From: Eubacteriales bacterium
GTDB lineage: Bacteria; Bacillota_A; Clostridia; Lachnospirales; Lachnospiraceae
Length of the DNA stretch: 6,409 bases
Assembly (NCBI GenBank): GCA_030527765.1
Contig: JAUNAE010000220.1
Location: 1 to 6,409, forward strand
Direction: 5' to 3'
Shown here: positions 5,507-6,409 of the stretch, piece after piece
Numbering within the stretch: position 1 is the first letter of the stretch
Layout of the letters: every line of letters starts with the position of its first letter
Program-made: the position numbers and the translations under genes
Notes under the pieces: model-generated
Told to the model about the DNA's origin: nothing
The model's database searches: none
The model's input: the letters and a program-made list of their open reading frames with translations, nothing else

Positions 5507-6364
5507 ATGAGCAAAAACTATCGAGCAGAAATCACAGGTGTCTTTGGAGATCCTGTGGATGACAATCCCACCGGCGTAATCGAAGAGGCAGCCTATGCTG
5601 CATGTGGTCTTAACTACCGCTATCTCACCCTCAAGGTAACCAAGGATGATTTTGATGCGGCCATGGCATCTATTCGTGCACTTCATATGAAGGGAATGAA
5701 TCTTACCATGCCGCACAAAATTAACGTTCTCCCATACTTGGATGAACTTTCCGAGGCAGCCAGAATCATCGGTGCTGTAAATACTATCGTCGTTCGTGAT
5801 GATAAGCTGTTCGGTGAGAATACCGACGGTAAAGGCTTCGTGCAGGCTTTAAAAAATGAAGGGATTTCTCTTGAGGCCAAAAAAATCGTCATTCTCGGTG
5901 CCGGAGGTGCAGCCCGAGCTATCGCTGTGGAGTGTGGTCTGGCAGGTGCAGCATCTATCACCATTGTAAACCGTACATTTGTCCGTGCGGAAGAACTTGC
6001 AGAGGTTGTTCGAAACAATACGGCTGCATCTACTTCTGCGATTGCATGGGAAGGGACTTATCGGGTCCCGGAGGATACTGACATTTTCATCAATGCCACC
6101 AGCATCGGACTCATGCCGTATCCGGACGAAAAGCCGGATGTTGACTATGCTACCATTACAGATCAGATGGTTGTCAGTGATGTCGTCTTTAATCCTGCAG
6201 AAACCTTATTCCTGAAGGAAGCGGCTGCCTGCGGGGCCAAAACCGTTTCCGGACTTGGAATGCTCGCCTGCCAGGGTGCACTGAACTTCACTCTCTGGAC
6301 AGGAGTTACTGCACCTCTTGCACTTATGGAAGAGACACTTCGTAAGGAATTTTCTGAATCATAA
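5507..6364 (+). CDS. aroE: Shikimate dehydrogenase family protein (AroE-like) with an atypical substrate loop
   Basis: The 285-residue protein has the two AroE domains. The N-terminal substrate domain shows MNLTMPHK at 64-71 with catalytic K71, GAVNTIV at 89-95, and NTDGKGF at 105-111 with catalytic D107. The Rossmann domain has GAGGAARA at 131-138, then NRTFVRA at 155-161, whose arginine favours NADP, NATSIGLMP at 196-204, and GLGMLACQGALNF with Q256 and WTG at 264-266. The reaction is reversible reduction of 3-dehydroshikimate to shikimate in the aromatic amino acid pathway. The usual N-terminal HSxSPxxH loop, whose two serines hold the substrate carboxylate, is replaced by GDPVDDNPTGVIEE; an ungapped comparison puts N20 and T22 where E. 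coli has S14 and S16. The true substrate may therefore be quinate or another cyclic polyol acid. Length and catalytic pair are normal. It follows the acyltransferase gene by 59 bp. Confidence 0.85.
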   Translation: MSKNYRAEITGVFGDPVDDNPTGVIEEAAYAACGLNYRYLTLKVTKDDFDAAMASIRALHMKGMNLTMPHKINVLPYLDELSEAARIIGAVNTIVVRDDKLFGENTDGKGFVQALKNEGISLEAKKIVILGAGGAARAIAVECGLAGAASITIVNRTFVRAEELAEVVRNNTAASTSAIAWEGTYRVPEDTDIFINATSIGLMPYPDEKPDVDYATITDQMVVSDVVFNPAETLFLKEAAACGAKTVSGLGMLACQGALNFTLWTGVTAPLALMEETLRKEFSES

Positions 6365-6383
6365 AGATGAAAATAACTAAGCC

Positions 6384-6409
6384 GGGGGAACGTAAGACAA
6401 ACAGTTCCC
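6384..6409 (+). terminator. Probable terminator hairpin, cut by the window end
   Basis: GGGAAC (6386-6391) pairs with GTTCCC (6404-6409), the last six bases of the window, around a 12-nt loop. Two more Gs and CC precede the 5' arm, so the stem may continue beyond the edge. It starts 19 nt after the aroE stop, a usual place for a terminator, but the T-run cannot be seen. Confidence 0.4.

Noticed and set aside
5491..5517. Short matches between the aroE leader (CCCCGCATAA, GTTATGAGCAA) and parts of the structured element at 1987-2120
   Set aside because: About 11 matching bases are expected by chance among all pairs of positions in a window this size, so a decayed copy of the element is not supported.

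Overview
The window looks like a chromosomal segment of a low-to-moderate GC Firmicute, most likely a Clostridia/Lachnospiraceae-type gut anaerobe. This is inferred from strong AGGAGG-type ribosome binding sites, a sigma-A promoter, and protein types seen often in that group: a JetA of the DUF5716 kind, a lysophospholipid acyltransferase fused to a zinc ribbon, and an unusual AroE. No taxonomic search was possible.

Layout. From 1 to 1129, on the minus strand and cut by the left edge, lies the N-terminal 376 residues of a JetA-like protein. JetA is the kleisin-like subunit of the Wadjet SMC anti-plasmid system, and its partners JetB, JetC and JetD should lie outside the window to the left. At 1370-1849, also minus, is a MarR-family regulator. 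It is driven by a near-consensus promoter (TTGACA, 17 bp, TATATT) that is covered by three copies of a CAAC-NN-GTTG-type inverted repeat. A similar, weaker site lies between marR and jetA, so the regulator may control itself and possibly the Wadjet operon.

From 1945 to about 2131 there is no gene. Instead there is a compact set of nested inverted repeats that folds on paper into a four-way junction with no unpaired bases at the junction, plus a 9-bp pseudoknot to its 3' tail. Both non-Watson-Crick pairs are U-G wobbles only if the plus strand is the RNA. This is the best candidate in the window for something undescribed: a structured RNA or a structured dispersed repeat.

From 2155 to 3887, on the minus strand, is a tight three-gene unit, bcp (thiol peroxidase), yaaA (peroxide-stress iron protein) and a GNAT acetyltransferase. 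It ends in a clear intrinsic terminator whose stem begins inside the last codons of the GNAT gene. The unit reads as a small peroxide-defence operon.

Divergently, from 4173 to 6364 on the plus strand, are the acyltransferase/zinc-ribbon gene and a shikimate-dehydrogenase-family gene. They are 59 bp apart and probably co-transcribed from a promoter at about 4063-4091. The window ends in half of a hairpin that is probably their terminator.
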